In this document: piece by piece, positions 63,073 through 64,000 of the stretch | How positions within the stretch are numbered: position 1 is the first letter of the stretch | Layout of the letters: each line of letters opens with the position of its first letter | NCBI RefSeq assembly: GCF_035556095.1 | Contig: NZ_DATMFT010000018.1 | Coordinates: 62,001 to 126,000 of the forward strand | Length of the DNA stretch: 64,000 nt | DNA from: Parapedobacter sp035556095 | GTDB taxonomy: Bacteria; Bacteroidota; Bacteroidia; Sphingobacteriales; Sphingobacteriaceae | Direction of reading: 5' to 3' | The notes under the pieces: model-generated | Database searches by the model: none | Told to the model about the DNA's origin: nothing | The model's input: the letters and a program-made list of their open reading frames with translations, nothing else | Position numbers and translations under genes: made by a program

Positions 63073-64000
63073 TTAAACAATCAGGGGTATAGCAGGTTCT
63101 CGGCGGTCGAAGCTGCAGGCATCGATACGTATGATAAGCTCCACACGCGTACCGGATAGGTTCCCATTCACATCTGTCATCGGCTCGATGCGCCAGTTGA
63201 TGTGGTCCGAAAAACTACTGTTATACAGCTCAATACGCTTATTTGTTATACTGTGCCCCATACTGGTATGGCCATCGACCGACGGCGCTTTTGGTACAAA
63301 TCCCACCCCATTGTCTTCAATGACTATCACTATACCCGTGATATCCGATCGGGCGCTAATAGCGATGCGCTTGTATCGCCGCTCGCTGGGCAGCAAGCCA
63401 TGCCAGATGGCATTTTCCACAAACGGTTGCAACAGCAGTGCAGGTATAGCTTTCCTATCAGCCCAATGCTCAACTTCATCGGTGATACGGTAGCTGAAGT
63501 CACCGTCAAAGCGATTTTCCTCCAGCTTGAGGAAATGCCCCAGCAGTTGCAACTCAGCCGCCACCGTAAGTACCGGCTCTTCGGAGGTTTCCAGCACGTT
63601 CCGGATAAACCGACTGAATGTAACCAAATACGCCATCGCTTTGGCATTTTCATTACTTTGAATCATGTATTTGATGGCCGTGAGGCTGTTAAACATAAAA
63701 TGTGGATTCACCTGCATGCGTGTAGCGATCATTTCTGCTTCCATCACGCTCTTTTCGTACTGCGCTTTCAGTTTGTCGCGCTTCTGTGCTTCAATAAGGG
63801 CGGTGGCTTTCTTTCGCATCCGTCGTATCCGCACCTGAAAGAAAATCAGCCCCAGCAACAAAATCAGTAGTCCTGACATCAGGTAAATGATGAGCATACT
63901 GCTTCTCAACTGCGCTTTTTGAAGCAATTTATCCTTGGTGAGCAACTCGATTTCCGTCTCCTTACTTTCAAAATCATAACGGGTTTTAATGGCTGCGATT
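63073..64000 (-). CDS. Sensor histidine kinase, C-terminal part (partial)
   Basis: The frame is open to the window edge (309 residues seen). It shows the coiled coil RYDFESKETEIELLTKDKLL, a membrane helix (SSMLIIYLMSGLLILLLGL), the His_kinase motif VNPHFMFNSL and the HATPase (LLQPFVENAIWHG, IEDNGVGF). It closely parallels the kinase at 60206-62239, so it most likely also has a TPR N-terminus outside the window. It is upstream of the LytTR regulator with 31 bases between. Confidence 0.9.
   Translation of the reverse strand, partial: IAAIKTRYDFESKETEIELLTKDKLLQKAQLRSSMLIIYLMSGLLILLLGLIFFQVRIRRMRKKATALIEAQKRDKLKAQYEKSVMEAEMIATRMQVNPHFMFNSLTAIKYMIQSNENAKAMAYLVTFSRFIRNVLETSEEPVLTVAAELQLLGHFLKLEENRFDGDFSYRITDEVEHWADRKAIPALLLQPFVENAIWHGLLPSERRYKRIAISARSDITGIVIVIEDNGVGFVPKAPSVDGHTSMGHSITNKRIELYNSSFSDHINWRIEPMTDVNGNLSGTRVELIIRIDACSFDRREPAIPLIV

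Overview
The window is chromosomal DNA of a Bacteroidota bacterium, most likely from the Sphingobacteriaceae; the family is my inference and the phylum is well supported. The evidence is two SusC/SusD outer-membrane pairs, FecR-type anti-sigma and ECF sigma genes, the Bacteroidota-specific HU variant, DUF1735/discoidin, DUF6428 and DUF2683 proteins, and promoters of the TTTG/TAnnTTTG type. Gene density is high. There is no rRNA, no CRISPR array and no intact insertion sequence, and one tRNA (Glu, TTC).

Layout. 1-5.4 kb: the 3' end of folP overlapping metG tail to tail, a DoxX/methyltransferase pair, tRNA-Glu, and a Fpg-like glycosylase coupled to a DUF72 protein. 5.7-17.1 kb: ion and solute transport, with PutP, an AlsT-type symporter, DUF389, a KdpD-like kinase lacking the usual N-terminal sensor, a KdpE-like regulator and Kup in one operon, then NhaA, an alpha/beta hydrolase and a tandem universal stress protein in a second. 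17.1-21.7 kb: a frameshifted small membrane protein, an HU protein, a sigma/FecR pair, a GC-rich stretch of unclear content and a small exported protein. 21.7-27.9 kb: a TlpA-SusC-SusD operon with a long leader.

28.4-32.4 kb is a decay-prone accessory patch: an XRE-like protein, an Rpn nuclease gene interrupted by an in-frame segment carrying two stops and a perfect inverted repeat, a DUF2683 antitoxin followed by an internally deleted YoeB-type toxin, and an ars operon whose ACR3 efflux gene has lost its 5' part. 32.5-36.7 kb: a Pit phosphate transporter with a possible Pho box, and a CLC channel. 36.7-41.3 kb: a five-gene cell-surface operon including a collagen-like lipoprotein.

41.4-45.9 kb holds what I consider the most interesting system: an exported TPR-CHAT (caspase-like) protease convergent with an ECF sigma factor and its membrane TPR anti-sigma factor. 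This is the same logic as the Csx29-Csx30-sigma part of Craspase, but with no CRISPR component in the window. 45.9-53.7 kb: a trans-sulfuration enzyme, an EamA transporter, dipeptidyl peptidase III and Mfd. 53.8-64 kb: a DUF1735/discoidin-SusD-SusC operon downstream of two paralogous TPR histidine kinases that flank a LytTR response regulator. A 21-bp tandem repeat before susC fits a LytTR binding site, linking this signalling module to the operon it probably controls.
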